Source: Psoroptes ovis (taxonomy: Eukaryota; Arthropoda; Arachnida; Sarcoptiformes; Psoroptidae). From it: a stretch of DNA of 64,000 nt. The stretch is from NCBI GenBank assembly GCA_002943765.1, contig PQWQ01000013.1:434001-498000 (forward strand), in the 5' to 3' direction. The stretch's first letter is position 1; the number at the start of each line of letters is the position of its first letter. The notes beneath the pieces were generated by a model that did not search any database, was not told the origin of the DNA, and saw only the letters and a program-made list of their open reading frames with translations. Below, piece after piece: positions 36,280 through 47,647 of this stretch. A program made the position numbers and the translations under genes.

Positions 36280-37535
36280 TCAACCATCGAATATGATCAA
36301 TGAACGGATACATTTACCATCTTTTAAGATTTCAAATGCTTCATTAATTTGTTCTAATTTAAAATGATTAGTGATCATTTCATCAATTTTGATTTCATTA
36401 TTTAAATAAAGATCAATCAATTTTGGATATGCTTCATAGCCTTTTTTTCCACCCAATAGCGAACCAGTTATTGTATGACCAAATATTAACATTAATGCTG
36501 GATATTTGATTAAAACATCTGGAGGCGCCACTCCGACCATTACAAATTTGCCACCTATTCCTAATGAATTTAATGCTTGATCAATAATTATTTGGCTACC
36601 AAAGCAATCGAATCCATAATCGATCCCACCATATTTTTCTAATAAAAATTGCTCTAATGGTTTATCTAAATTTTTCGGACAAATAAATTCAGTAGCACCG
36701 AATTTCAATGCCATTTCACGTTTATCTGGATTTATGTCGATAGCAAGAATATTTTTTGCATTATTATATTTACATCCTTGAAGTACATTAAGACCGATTC
36801 CACCGATGCCCCAAACAGCACATGTCGATCCAGCTCTAACATTTCCTAAATTGACTGCTGAAAAAAATCCAGTTGCTACAGCGCAACTAATGACACATAG
36901 CTTGCTTAGCTTATCGGTTTGTTTGATCTTTGAAAAATTTAAAACAATAAATTAAATATTTTATCAATCATTAATACAATACATTATACTTTGACAATGT
37001 GTGCGAGAGAAATGGTGATGAATTCACTGTAACATCCGATACCACAAGCACAATAAACAATAGTGTCATCTTTTTCCAGCTTTATTGTTAGATTGTTTGC
37101 TGTAGCCAGTGAATAATTTTCACAATTATTCTGATCTTCAATCTTACATAATCTACAATTTCTACAGTTTCCAACGAAAGTTGTCAAAACATGATCTCCT
37201 GGTTTTAAATCAGTTACATTTGGACCAACTGATTCAATAATGCCAGCACCTTCATGTCCCATAATTGTGGGCAAATTACACATCATGTCTTTTAATTTTT
37301 GTTGTCCCCATACATAATGTGCATCGCTTGCGCAAATTCCGGCTGCAACCATTTTGACGCGTACTTGATTTTCGCCAGGTGCAGGTACGATTACATTTTC
37401 AATTTCTAGACGTTTACCTTCTTCATAAAGTATTGCAGCACGACATTTTATTGACTATTTTGATAAATTGTAACAACAATTTGCAATAAATGAATCAATT
37501 GACGAAAATTCAATAAGGATATTTACCTCAACCAT
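36280..37535 (-). CDS. Zinc-containing alcohol dehydrogenase (class III/ADH family)
   Basis: Three exons join in phase on the minus strand: 37535-37527 (only three codons, MVE), 37454-36990 and 36927-36280, giving 373 aa, the normal ADH length. Catalytic zinc ligands are visible as the Cys in GICASDAH, the His in MGHEGAG and the Cys in ISCAVATGF. The structural zinc loop has its four Cys (CRNCRLCKIEDQNNC). The Rossmann dinucleotide motif is WGIGGIGLN. The family oxidises alcohols or S-hydroxymethylglutathione with NAD+ in the cytosol. Whether this is true class III formaldehyde dehydrogenase or a specialised paralogue cannot be settled by eye. The tiny first exon matches the common MxE/T start of the family. 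Confidence 0.9.
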
Positions 37536-38052
37536 ATTTTAAATCGGTGATTCGAAAGAAGAAATTATAACGAATCCAAAAGCCAAAAAAATTTCTCTTC
37601 ATTTAAAATCAAAACAAACATAATCAAATGAGCATTCGTTCACAGTATAAAACTTTGTATTGAGAATTTATTCATTAAAAAAACGTCTGTATTCCACTTG
37701 TCATTTAAAAACATTACAAGACTTGGCCAAAACAAGATTTTTTTTTATTTAGAATTTATTCTGTCAAAATTACAAGCATTGAAAAAAAATTTCTTACATC
37801 GAAGCAAAATACCAGACACCTATTGATTCATTCGAAAGCTTGTGTTAATAAAAATATTTAGAAAATGCAACAAGTTGCATCAACTCAAAATATCCTAAAT
37901 CAATCTCAATTAATTAAAAGATATGATGAACGTAGGAAAATATTTTTTAGTAAATTATTATCCCTAAAGTTTTAATTGATAATTTATTTAATTGTAGATT
38001 TAAAAAAAATTAGTTTGATTTCCTGTCATTTACAGCTAACAATTTTCATTAA
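37536..38052. other. Intergenic, dehydrogenase to acyltransferase
   Basis: About 520 bp of AT-rich sequence with no coding signal. It should contain the dehydrogenase promoter and the 3' UTR of the acyltransferase, both on the minus strand. Confidence 0.4.
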
Positions 38053-41000
38053 TCACGAATTCATATCGATAGCTGAATTATCATAATGTTTCATTTGAAT
38101 TGAATCTTCGATTGTTTTTTGTTGTTTATTATAATTATAATTATTATTATTATTCTCGTTTGAATTTGGATTTTTGTCGAATGATTTGTCTTGTTCGAAA
38201 TAATGACAAAATAGATTACGATATGGTGCTTCAAATATTAAATATGTAAACATTGATATGATTACAGTCAATATGAATAAACTCATTGCAACAGGAAACT
38301 GTTTGAAAGAAAGTGGAAAAAAATTGACAAAAAATAAAAGATTATTAAGTACATTGTTTTATCACTTACGGATTCAATTATATTTATATCTATTAGAGTA
38401 CGTTTAGTAAAATAATAAATCCATATTACTATTAAATTTAAGAGATAAATTTGAAAACAAAGATGACTACAAATGCGAAATATTGACCATGAAAATAATT
38501 TAATAATTAAATTCGTTGATTTTAATCGCTGTATATTGATCATGATCCATATTGTTGGACCAATGAACATTAATCTTGATGTTGAATAATATAAAATCAA
38601 TGTTGTATTTGGTATATGATCATAATAATTTGATAACATTAAGGGTATATAAATAACGTATATTGTTGATAATGAAAATATAATTATTGTAATTATTATT
38701 TTCATTATAAAATTATAGTCGAATTGTTTCATTTTATTCATACGATAATAATAACCTAAAGCCATGCCAAGAAAATATGTTTGAAAATGTACAATTGTAT
38801 TTAGATGTAATGATTTTGATTCCATGATTGTTTGTCTATTTAATAAAAGAAATGATTGTATTAATGATTCTATTCAAAAGAAATCAACTTACTCAATGAT
38901 AGCATTATCAATCATTAATGAAGTAATACGCATACGATATGTAATCAATGCTTGCGATAAAATTCCAATCAAAATCAATATTATAAATATTCTTGCAGCA
39001 TGTTTGCGACGATTATACACAAAAATCAATACAAATTGACCAATGAAAAATAATTGAAATTCATTGCTAATGTACCATAAATGTGGTAAACACTATGAGT
39101 TTGCATGTTGAAAAAAAAATATTTTAAATTATCGATCACAGAACGATGATTAAGACAAAATACGCACCGTTTTATCATAACCGAATAGATTTGATATAAA
39201 TAAAAAACTTTTCAATATATTATTATAATTACATGTATGAAGAATTTTATGAACACCTGAATTATATAATGGTCCAGCATTTTTCCATAATGCTAATAAT
39301 TTTATTAAAAACACTATCGAAAACATTGATGGCATTAATCGTATTATTCGTTTGAAAAATAAATAGATGACGAATGGTTTTCCTTCTTTCATTGCAATGT
39401 ATGGCAAAAATGTGTATGCCATCAAAAATCCACTGAATAATCATTTTGGAAAAAATAATTTTATTCTTATTTATTTATTTATTATAATTTACCTGATTGT
39501 AAAAAATATTTCAAACGATAACCATGATTGTAGTATGATTTGAAACATAAAATCTCCTCGCAAACTCATGACAAGCTCATAAAGATGTGCTAGAATCAAT
39601 TATTATGATTAATTTAATTTAAGATAATGAATCCAGCACTTACGAAGACTAGAAACCATTTGTGATTGATAGCCGAGTAAATAGAAATTACTTAAACATA
39701 TCCATGCTAGTGCCATTGATTTTAATGCATCTAAACAAACTGTATTGAACATTGATTCACTTGTTGCTTTGAGCGAGTTATTCATGATATTTTGTTGATT
39801 TCGGTAACGCTGATGGACATTGAATATTTTCTCAATGCTGTAACGAATTGAAAAACAAACAACAATAGCTCTGACATGACGATTTATTGATGAATTTTCA
39901 TTGAAATGATTCAAATATATGTCATATAAGGTAGTCGATACAACAATGCAGATCGAAATGAAAGTAAATAATCTAAAAAAATAATGGAAAAAAATGTTAA
40001 TATCAATAACCTTTTCATTAAAATAAACATATTATTTACATGGCAAATATTTGTGAACCATTCAATTCTTTCAGAAAATAATTGAATGGTCGTTGAATAT
40101 TATTGATTTCAAGCTTTGTCGAATCGATCGGTATATTATCATACATGGTCAAATTATATTTACTATAACAGTCTAATGTACGATGTAAATGAATTTTAAA
40201 TCTATTAAGGACTGTAAACACGTCAAAAAAATTAGTTTTCGAAAATTATCGAAAATTTTTGTGTTAAAAAAACATACAGAAATTTCCGATGTTTTCAATT
40301 TCATATGGTAAGCAAGTTGATGGCAAACATAACGCGTATGATAGAGGATTTGAATATAAAAATGCTGCTATACGCAGATAATTTTCACTGAATGTATTGT
40401 ACAATTCAGTTTGATTGAAATCTAAGATTTTGTCATAATAATGAACTTTTTCATGTTTACTTTTTAATTTTGGCAACGGTAATATAACCTGTAGCATACA
40501 ATATTGTCCAGTAAATAATATTTCATTGCCTTCGTTGGCCACTATGTTTAGACAGCTATCGAAATCCCCATATTGACGCAAAGCGAACTTATTCAATGAT
40601 ATAGGATTCGCTGATGCTTCAAGCACTTTAGTAAAAAAATTAAACATATTCATTCTAAATTCAACTACAAAATTTAATATTTACTTCTATATGGCCAAAT
40701 ATAATGTTTACGTAAACGGCGGAAAAATTGTACCAATGAATTGAAACAACGTTGTGAAATACGATCATTAATGTCATATTGATAATCATAAATACGAGGT
40801 ATAATTTTCTTGAATGTCTCATCGAATTCTGCATGTATAATATGATTCAGTACCACATAAATATCTTCTGGTTTTTCAAATTTTTGTTTTCTATTTGGTC
40901 CACGTAAAATTCGTTGAACAATACCAGTGAGACCTCCCATAGCCATTTCAATATCATCATCATCAAAATCAGATGGCATACTGGTGGTTGATGATGAATT

Positions 41001-41534
41001 ATCATTATTGATATCATCATCATCTTCTTCTTCTTCGTCTTCTTCATCATCATTATTTTCACTGTTATCATAATAATCCAATTGTTTCGATGCTTTCGAT
41101 GCTCTATCAGTCAAATTCAATCCATTTTTCGTAATTACTGTTCCATCATATATTGGTTTGAAATCATCATCAATTTTTATTAAACTGGTGAAACTAAGTT
41201 TGTTGGTTGTAGATTTTATTGTTGATGTATCATCGATGTTGAAATCCGATTCTATGGTCGATAATGTTGTTATCTTTGTCGTTAAATCATTAGATTGTCT
41301 TTTAACACGATTTTCCAGATTATTATTTCTGTTATTATGATTAATTGTATTAACATTGAATTTAGTTTGATTATGGATATTTAAATTATCGAAATTATCG
41401 ATCAGCGAACAATCAATGATGCATATCGAATTAATGATGAATAGAAATGATATTGAAAGCCGAAAAAATCTTATTAATCTAATGGAAATATTCATGTTGC
41501 TCATTATTGTGGCGGAATGGCTATATTTAGCCAT
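38053..41534 (-). CDS. NRF-6-like multipass acyltransferase-3 family protein
   Basis: Nine exons join in phase on the minus strand: 41534-40712, 40664-40278, 40211-40040, 39972-39644, 39589-39493, 39432-39168, 39092-38893, 38835-38370 and 38298-38053, giving about 994 aa. A signal-like hydrophobic segment near residues 22-44 precedes a low-complexity acidic region. The NRF domain follows (RQYGDFDSCLNIV, then CLPSTCLPYEIE). The acyltransferase-3 multipass domain shows ALKSMALAWICLSNF, FFTISGFLMAYTF, CLPHLWYISNEFQLFF and the terminal FEAPYRNL. In nematodes this family (nose resistant to fluoxetine) affects lipid or drug transport across epithelia. The reaction is not established. The exon 1 donor is ambiguous: 40711 (47-bp intron) is preferred over 40684, which would need a 20-bp intron. 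Confidence 0.88.
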
Positions 41535-43037
41535 GTTTAGCTTATATCAAGAAGATAAAAGAAGAAATATTCTCGCGAATTAAAATTGATTATAATCAAA
41601 TTCAAATTTGAATATAATAAATCAATTAACAATAATCAATATACCAAATACAAAATGAAAAATGTATGAAGAGAAATTTTAAATTTGATTAATTTTTTTT
41701 TTATTATTTTATTTTTCAACCGAAATCAATTTTCAATTCAATTCAAATCATTCATCAGAAAGAAGAAGAATTGAATTGTTTGTCAAAATTTTTATTTGGC
41801 CATCTTTTTTTTTGTTCAACAAATTATTGAATTTTTTTCCTTCCTTTCAAATTAACAATAACAGCAGCACTATTATTATTATTGTACAATTGACAAATAA
41901 TGACGATGATAATGATTATGATGGTGGCCATCTATTTGTCTATTTAAAATATTGAAATTTTTTTTAAAATTGTATTTGCAACCAATTCAAACAACAATAG
42001 ATATATCCTGTCACCTTTTAAATCGAATAGATTTGATTGTTTCAATTGAAAATTTCACTTGAAAACGATTAGCAGCAAAAAAACCAAATATTTGTCAATT
42101 TACGAGAGTGATTTTGTGAAAAATAGCGTTTGATTAGCTTTGATCTCTGATGATTTAAAAGTTATTACCCTTTCATATACCAATGATTGCTCATAATCAT
42201 GTTAAATGGAATTTTTTTTCGCTGTAATCAATTTCGTCATACACATATTTGATAATCAAATTCAACAGAAAACAATGAAATTATTGAATTTAAATTCAAA
42301 TTTTATTAAATAAATCTTTTAATAACAAAATTGGATTGATCGAAATTTGAATGATTTGAATGAACTAGACTATTTGCGCCTGATTTTCTCCGTAATCGCA
42401 AATGCATATTCAATGGTTTTACGACACTGCACCATTGTAAAGAGCTCTGTTTAAGTTGGTACAAAGCCTTTTTTAATTAATTGACCATCGTCACTGAAAC
42501 CAGGTTTTGGTCTGCACAAATCTTTTTTGAAATTTTTGAATGTTGTTTTTCCTACAATTAATTGGTAAATAGTGTTGATACTTTTCTACCTGCGCACAGC
42601 GTAAGTGTTGGACATGGAAAATTTTTAATTATCAAAATTAATTACTGATAATGCATAACATAAGTGTTGAAGATGTAAAAAAATGAATTAAGTTCTTATA
42701 AAAGAACCAACGAACCGTCCTGTCAAAGGCTGCGACTCAATATATCACAGTATGGTGGCTGCTCTAATAAGCACATCATCCCGGCAGGTAACAAAGGTAT
42801 TACAGCAAACTCAAAATAAACAAACCGCTAGATGGCTGCACGGGTTCTGTTGAATGTGAATTTTGTTATTTGTTATGTTGGATTAGGTTTTTTGTTATGT
42901 TAGATTGGGTTATTTTGGATTTAGTTTTTTGTTAAATTAATTGGATTATATTAAGAAATATTCAACAAATGTATTTTATATTGCATTACACCTATCTTTC
43001 ATATTGTTGCATGAACGAAAGATTAGTGAACAATGAC

Positions 43038-43124
43038 TAGATGGCTGGAGTGTACTCGTTTATATAAGAGGTGGCTATTTGCATCTGGCAAGCTATTTCA
43101 ACCCAACAGGATTTACCTCACAAC
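43038..43124 (+). promoter_or_regulatory. Promoter-like module 1 (tagatggctg, TATA-like, tcaaccc)
   Basis: Ordered elements: tagatggctg at 43038-43047, agtgtactcg, a TATA-like tatataag just after it, then ctatttcaacccaacagg and tcacaac. The same order recurs about 270 bp downstream. The agatggct core resembles YY1/Pho-type (GCCAT) sites. Function as a core promoter is inference. Confidence 0.4.
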
Positions 43125-43308
43125 ACATATCACAATTTTCATTTTGATCGTTTAAATATTTTCGAATTATTTGACTGATTTCAACTCTTTTTCTCTCCGC
43201 CTAATTTTATTTTTTTTTTAATATTTTACCCACCATCTATTGATTTTTTAAAGAACTATCTGTCATAAATAGTACACAAGTACTCAACATTGATCATATA
43301 AAAATAGC

Positions 43309-43402
43309 TAGATGGCTGAAGTGTACTCCGTTTATATGCCCATATGTTTATATACCGTCACCCTAGCCATCTATTTCGATCCAATAGGGTTCACTTCACA
43401 AC
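43309..43402 (+). promoter_or_regulatory. Promoter-like module 2, duplicate of module 1
   Basis: tagatggctg at 43309-43318, agtgtactccg, tttatata, an inverted agccatcta at 43365-43373, then ctatttcgatccaatagg and cttcacaac. It lies 383 bp upstream of the SKP1 start. A third tagatggctg occurs at 42829-42838. Confidence 0.4.
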
Positions 43403-43676
43403 TTCGAAAACGTTCTTTTTGAACGGGCATTATATAGCTTTCTTTATTTTTTTATTCATTGTTTTGTTTTGTTGTCGTTTTAAATAATGATGATAATTGA
43501 AAATTTTGTTGAATATTCTCAACATAATTACTTTTATTGAATAAAAAATACAATATAAAAATTCTGATTGCGTCGTCTGAAATAACATAATTATTATTTC
43601 TTGATAATAATCAATTTGAAAATTGAAATTTTACAAGATAAAAGTGTATGTTCTTTACGATAGTGTTTATTGATCG

Positions 43677-43700
43677 ATTAATTAATTAATTAATTAATTT
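43677..43700. repeat. (ATTA)n simple repeat
   Basis: About six ATTA units lie 85 bp upstream of the SKP1 start codon. Confidence 0.9.
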
Positions 43701-43784
43701 GTTTGTTTCGTTGTTCACAGTCTTTACTTTATTCAACATTGATTAATTGATATACTTAAGGTAATTCAAATTATCAAATTTAAT

Positions 43785-44273
43785 ATGCCTAATATTAAAT
43801 TACAGAGTAGTGATGGTGAAATATTTGAAGTTGATGTCGAAGTTGCTCGTATGTCAAATACTTTGCGTACTATGTTAGATGATTTAGGCATCGAAGAAGA
43901 TGATGGTGAACCTATTCCAGTTCAGAATGTAAATTCAGCTATTCTGCGTAAAGTAATACAGTGGGCAACATATCATAAAAATGATCCGCCTACACCTGAA
44001 GATGATGATCCTCGTGATAAACGTACTGATGATATATCATCATGGGATGCTGATTTCTTAAAAGTTGATCAAGGAACTTTATTCGAAATCATTTTGGCAG
44101 CTAATTATCTTGACATCAAAGGATTATTGGATGTTACATGTAAAACTGTGGCGAATATGATACGTGGTAAAACACCAGAAGAAATTCGTAAAACATTCAA
44201 TATCAAAAATGATTTTACACCACAAGAAGAAGAACAAATTCGGCGTGAAAATGAATGGTGTGAAGAAAAATGA
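43785..44273 (+). CDS. SKP1: SKP1, SCF ubiquitin ligase adaptor
   Basis: Single-exon 162-aa protein, the usual SKP1 length. The N-terminal BTB/POZ-like part reads IKLQSSDGEIFEVDVEVAR. The acidic linker (PPTPEDDDPRDKRTDDISSW) is followed by WDADFLKVDQGTLFEIILAA and NYLDIKGLLDVTCKTVANMI. The C-terminal F-box-binding tail is GKTPEEIRKTFNIKNDFTPQ ending NEWCEEK. SKP1 links cullin-1 to F-box proteins in nucleus and cytosol. Absence of introns within the CDS is worth noting, but the sequence is fully conserved and shows no sign of decay. Confidence 0.98.
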   Translation: MPNIKLQSSDGEIFEVDVEVARMSNTLRTMLDDLGIEEDDGEPIPVQNVNSAILRKVIQWATYHKNDPPTPEDDDPRDKRTDDISSWDADFLKVDQGTLFEIILAANYLDIKGLLDVTCKTVANMIRGKTPEEIRKTFNIKNDFTPQEEEQIRRENEWCEEK

Positions 44274-44542
44274 AATTCAAAAGCAATTGAAAATCGAAAC
44301 AAAAAATTATTTATAATTCAATTAAAACATTGAATAAGCCATTACATAATAGAAAATGAAAAAATGTAAGAAAAGAAAACCACATTTCTTATCATGATAA
44401 AATAAACATCGATATAAGATTCTTGTTCTAATTATCTTTATTTCGAGCAAATTACAAATATCTTTATCACTTTACATTATTGGTTTTAAATGATAATTAA
44501 AATAATAGTATATTCACATATTCGATAATTTTATTGGAAATT

Positions 44543-44954
44543 TCAAAATCTGTTTGAAAAACTTTTCGGTTGAATTGTTCCTTTTTCACCGATTTTATCT
44601 TCAAGCTTACGTATGTGTTCATTATGTTTAACATAACGTTGTCGTGCTTTATCTCTTGCATAAAGAATTTTTTGCATGTATCTGAGCGCTACCGCATGTT
44701 TACCTTCTTTCATCATATTCTCATAAATAATGTCACGGCTTTTATATGGTTGTTCGCCACCATACCAAAATTTATTCCATTGACCAACCACCATTTTTGC
44801 TATGTTGTTCATTTCATTCGAATAGTAACGAATCGATTGATTTCTTAAAAGTGAAACAACATTCAAATGAAGTTTAAACTTATTGTTGAATGAAATTCAT
44901 TTACCTCAATTGATTCATAATCGAAGGTTTGATCAAAGTTTTCAAATTTTGCAT
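44543..44954 (-). CDS. Small protein with mitochondrial-type N-terminus, family not recognised
   Basis: Two exons on the minus strand (44954-44905 and 44843-44543) join in phase 2 and give 116 aa. The N-terminus is basic and amphipathic without acidic residues (MQNLKTLIKPSIMNQLRNQS, then IRYYSN), as in matrix-targeting presequences. The body is soluble and basic, with KFWYGGEQPYKSRDIIYENM and a helical Lys/Arg-rich C-terminal half. It could be a mitochondrial ribosomal or respiratory accessory protein, but I could not assign it. Its start lies 256 bp from the divergent OPA3 start, so the two probably share a bidirectional promoter. Confidence 0.7.
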
Positions 44955-45210
44955 GATTTTTCACAAAATTTATGAAATTTTATTCAGTAAAAATCAATTA
45001 AATTTCAAAATTAAAAAAGGTCGAAGAAAAAAAGTAATGAACGTTATGAAAAATATTTGTTTACATAATCGAAAGCTGCAAAATTTTTCGACTATCGATA
45101 TTTGCGGTCATCAATTATTAGATATTTTGTAAAATTATTTTTGATTTTTTGTCTTCAATACCTCAAATTCAAAAACTTTCCGCCATCCATTTTCAAATGA
45201 TCGCCATACA

Positions 45211-45894
45211 ATGGCTGTCGGTGCATTTCCATTGATAAAATTGGCCGCATTAGCTATAAGACAAATATCGAAACCATTGGCAAATCGTATTAAAACTTCA
45301 GCAAAAAATAGCCCATTTTTTCGAAATTATGTTTGTATGCCACCAGCTCAAATGTATCATTATTTCGAGGTCAATGTTAAAATGAAGCTCTTAGGTTAGC
45401 AAGTCGTTTATACTTGAATTTGTGATTAAACATCGGGCTAATATTTTAATCAAAATTTAGGCCTTGGAAAACCATCAAGTGTAAAAAAATTGAATGAAGC
45501 TGCTGCTATTGAACTTGGTGCCGAATTACTTGGCGAAGGTATTATTTTTTTAGTTGCCGTTTTAACGATTGCCGCTGAATATTATCGTCAAAGTAAAAAA
45601 GCCACTGCTGAAGCTGCAGCAATTGAAGAAAGATGGCAACGTGCGGAAAACAAAATTCGTGATCTTGAATTTATTGTCGAAAAACATGGTGCCGAAATAC
45701 GTGAACTTCATCGCATGATTTATTCTAATCAGTCTAGTATTAAACAATTTACATCGAAATTGTTTACATCGACTTCAACAGAATCTAAAATTCAAGATAC
45801 AGCGACCAGTGAAAATGATATAAATAAAAAGGAAATCGAAAATAGTGTGATTCAAGCATCGGTGAATGATGCTGTGAATAAAATTATTAGATAA
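45211..45894 (+). CDS. OPA3: OPA3 homolog (mitochondrial membrane protein)
   Basis: Two exons (45211-45394 and 45461-45894) join in phase 1, giving 205 aa. The family start is clear: VGAFPLIKLAALAIRQISKP, then YVCMPPAQMYHYFEV. Exon 2 has LNEAAAIELGAELLGEGIIF, a hydrophobic membrane segment (VAVLTIAAEYY) and a coiled coil. OPA3 is a mitochondrial membrane protein linked in vertebrates to optic atrophy and lipid metabolism. The C-terminal 45 residues are Ser/Thr/Asp-rich and lineage-specific. Confidence 0.95.
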
Positions 45895-46033
45895 AATTGT
45901 ATATAAATTGGATAAATTTATTTTATAATATTTTCAAATAATTGTTATAATTCAAAAATACAAAAAAATAATAATAATCTTTGGCCTCAAATCTATGTAA
46001 ATTAATTAATCATCAATTATCATAATGTTATAA

Positions 46034-46831
46034 TTAATATAATTTCAATTGCCCGGTTATTTGATCAATCAATTTATTAGAACCAAAAATGCCTAGAACT
46101 GTTGTGGAACCAGATTTTACTTGCGTTTTGCCAGCATCATGCACCAAATAGCATGGCAAATCCAATGCAATCGCTTTATGCTCTAACTCAATTAAATGAT
46201 TGGTATTCTCACCACGTAATACGATTTTAGTTTCACCATATTCATTCCAACAAAGTAATGATTCACCGTATTTTGTTTGATGTTGCAATAATAAACGATG
46301 TAAGCCTAATGCTGAATGCGCTACTTGAGCAGCTATTTTTCCGACACCCATAGTCAATTCTGAATTGACAACGAAAACCATTTTATAGAGATCATTATCA
46401 GCATCATTAGACAATGATGATGATTGCTGTTGCTCATTTTGTGTTTGGTGTTTTTGTTGTTGCTGTTGTTCAATTTCAATTTCTAATGGTAAATCAGATT
46501 CGGATTCTGAACTGTTGGTAAATATCCATTCAATAGCAGCTTCAGTTGATTCATTATTCGTATAATATAATGCTTTTTTAGCCATTAATGAACCAAAACC
46601 CATGGAAATGAGATTCATCAAATAAAAATCATTTGGTTTCCAATTATTCATTCGGGTTGATGATTGATTTGATGCAGAAAATAAAGATGATGATGTTTCT
46701 TGAGATGTTGTTGTTGCCGAAGATGAATTATTATCCGATGATAATTGTTGGTGTTGATGTTTCTGCGTTTGTTGTGCATCATCATCATCAGTGTTATCGG
46801 TTCCATCCGGAACACCACGATTTTGGTCCAT
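46034..46831 (-). CDS. PTRH2: Peptidyl-tRNA hydrolase 2 with N-terminal UBA-like domain
   Basis: Single-exon 265-aa protein. The C-terminal 115 residues are a Pth2 domain: KMVFVVNSELTMGVGKIAAQ, then VAHSALG, TKIVLRGENTNHLIEL, and LVHDAGKTQVKSGSTTVLGI. This domain hydrolyses peptidyl-tRNA, and in animals PTRH2 is mitochondrial and cytosolic. At about residues 72-110 is a UBA-like motif (MNLISMGFGSLMAKKALYYT, then ESTEAAIEWIF), which would bind ubiquitin. Regions before and between are Gln/Ser/Asp-rich low complexity. The UBA-Pth2 order is known in some invertebrates. Its start faces the IF1 gene 281 bp away. Confidence 0.92.
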   Translation of the reverse strand: MDQNRGVPDGTDNTDDDDAQQTQKHQHQQLSSDNNSSSATTTSQETSSSLFSASNQSSTRMNNWKPNDFYLMNLISMGFGSLMAKKALYYTNNESTEAAIEWIFTNSSESESDLPLEIEIEQQQQQKHQTQNEQQQSSSLSNDADNDLYKMVFVVNSELTMGVGKIAAQVAHSALGLHRLLLQHQTKYGESLLCWNEYGETKIVLRGENTNHLIELEHKAIALDLPCYLVHDAGKTQVKSGSTTVLGIFGSNKLIDQITGQLKLY

Positions 46832-47112
46832 CTTAATTTCAACTGAAAATAATGTTTAAAATGTCAAAAATATTGTGTTTTTATATATATTTGGCCTTAT
46901 TTTTATTATAATCCTGATGACAGATTTTATGAATGGCATGCGGCAGAAAACAGCTAAAAAAAGTGCATCGCATTCTCTTGTTTTTTTGCTTAAAGGACAA
47001 ATAACCATTGAAAAAAAAGTAAAAAGTCAATTTCTAAATTTCATTTTTTAAAAATTAATTTCTAAATAAATCGTGGTTTTTTGTGGTTCATCATCAACTA
47101 ATTACAAGAATT

Positions 47113-47647
47113 ATGAATCGTATTGTTGCAATTAAAAATTGTAAATCATTGATTAATTTATTCATTAATGATTTGAGCAAGTGAGTATTATTTGAAAATA
47201 ATTTTATCAAGCATTGATTGAAAATATATGTTTATTTTATTTTATAATTGCCTACATCATTCAATCATCAATCAGTCATCAATTTCAAAGAACATCGACA
47301 CGAGCAATGTCTGGTGAATGGGGTTCTGGTTCGGGTAAAGTATGTTGTCATTGTTTCATTATTTTATTGAGATAAAAATTCAAATCACTAATCAATTCTT
47401 ATGTCCATATTTTTATAATTCTATGACTAAAAAGGGTGGTGGAAGTGGTGGCTCAGTTCGTGATGCTGGCGGTGCATTTGGTAAAATGGAAGCTGCACGT
47501 GAAGAAGAATTTTTCCGTCGTCAACAAAAAGAACAATTACAAAAATTACATAAATCATTAGAAGAACAGCGACAAAATTTAGAAAATCAAATTAAAGAAC
47601 ATGAAGCTGAAATTGAACGTTTACGTAAAATACAGAAAGAACATTAA
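47113..47647 (+). CDS. ATPIF1: Mitochondrial ATPase inhibitor IF1
   Basis: Three exons (47113-47180, 47276-47339 and 47435-47647) join in phase and give 114 aa. A basic presequence (MNRIVAIKNCKSLINLFIND, then HQFQRTSTRAMSG) precedes the Gly-rich inhibitory start GSVRDAGGAFGKMEAAREEE and the long C-terminal coiled coil with FFRRQQKEQLQKL. IF1 binds F1-ATPase at low matrix pH to stop ATP hydrolysis, dimerising through the coiled coil. The exon boundaries lie in the presequence and the Gly-rich linker. Confidence 0.93.

Larger units (their letters stand above)
41535..43784. promoter_or_regulatory. Divergent intergenic region, acyltransferase to SKP1
   Basis: About 2.25 kb between two genes transcribed away from each other. 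No supported exon. The left half is AT-rich. The right half (42700-43450) is less AT-rich and contains the duplicated motif modules listed separately, plus a two-unit repeat of tttgttatgtt-ggatta-like sequence at about 42869-42911. Confidence 0.5.

Noticed and set aside
40665..40684. A 20-bp spliceosomal intron
   Set aside because: A 47-bp intron with a canonical donor 27 bp upstream fits frame equally well and matches the usual intron size here.
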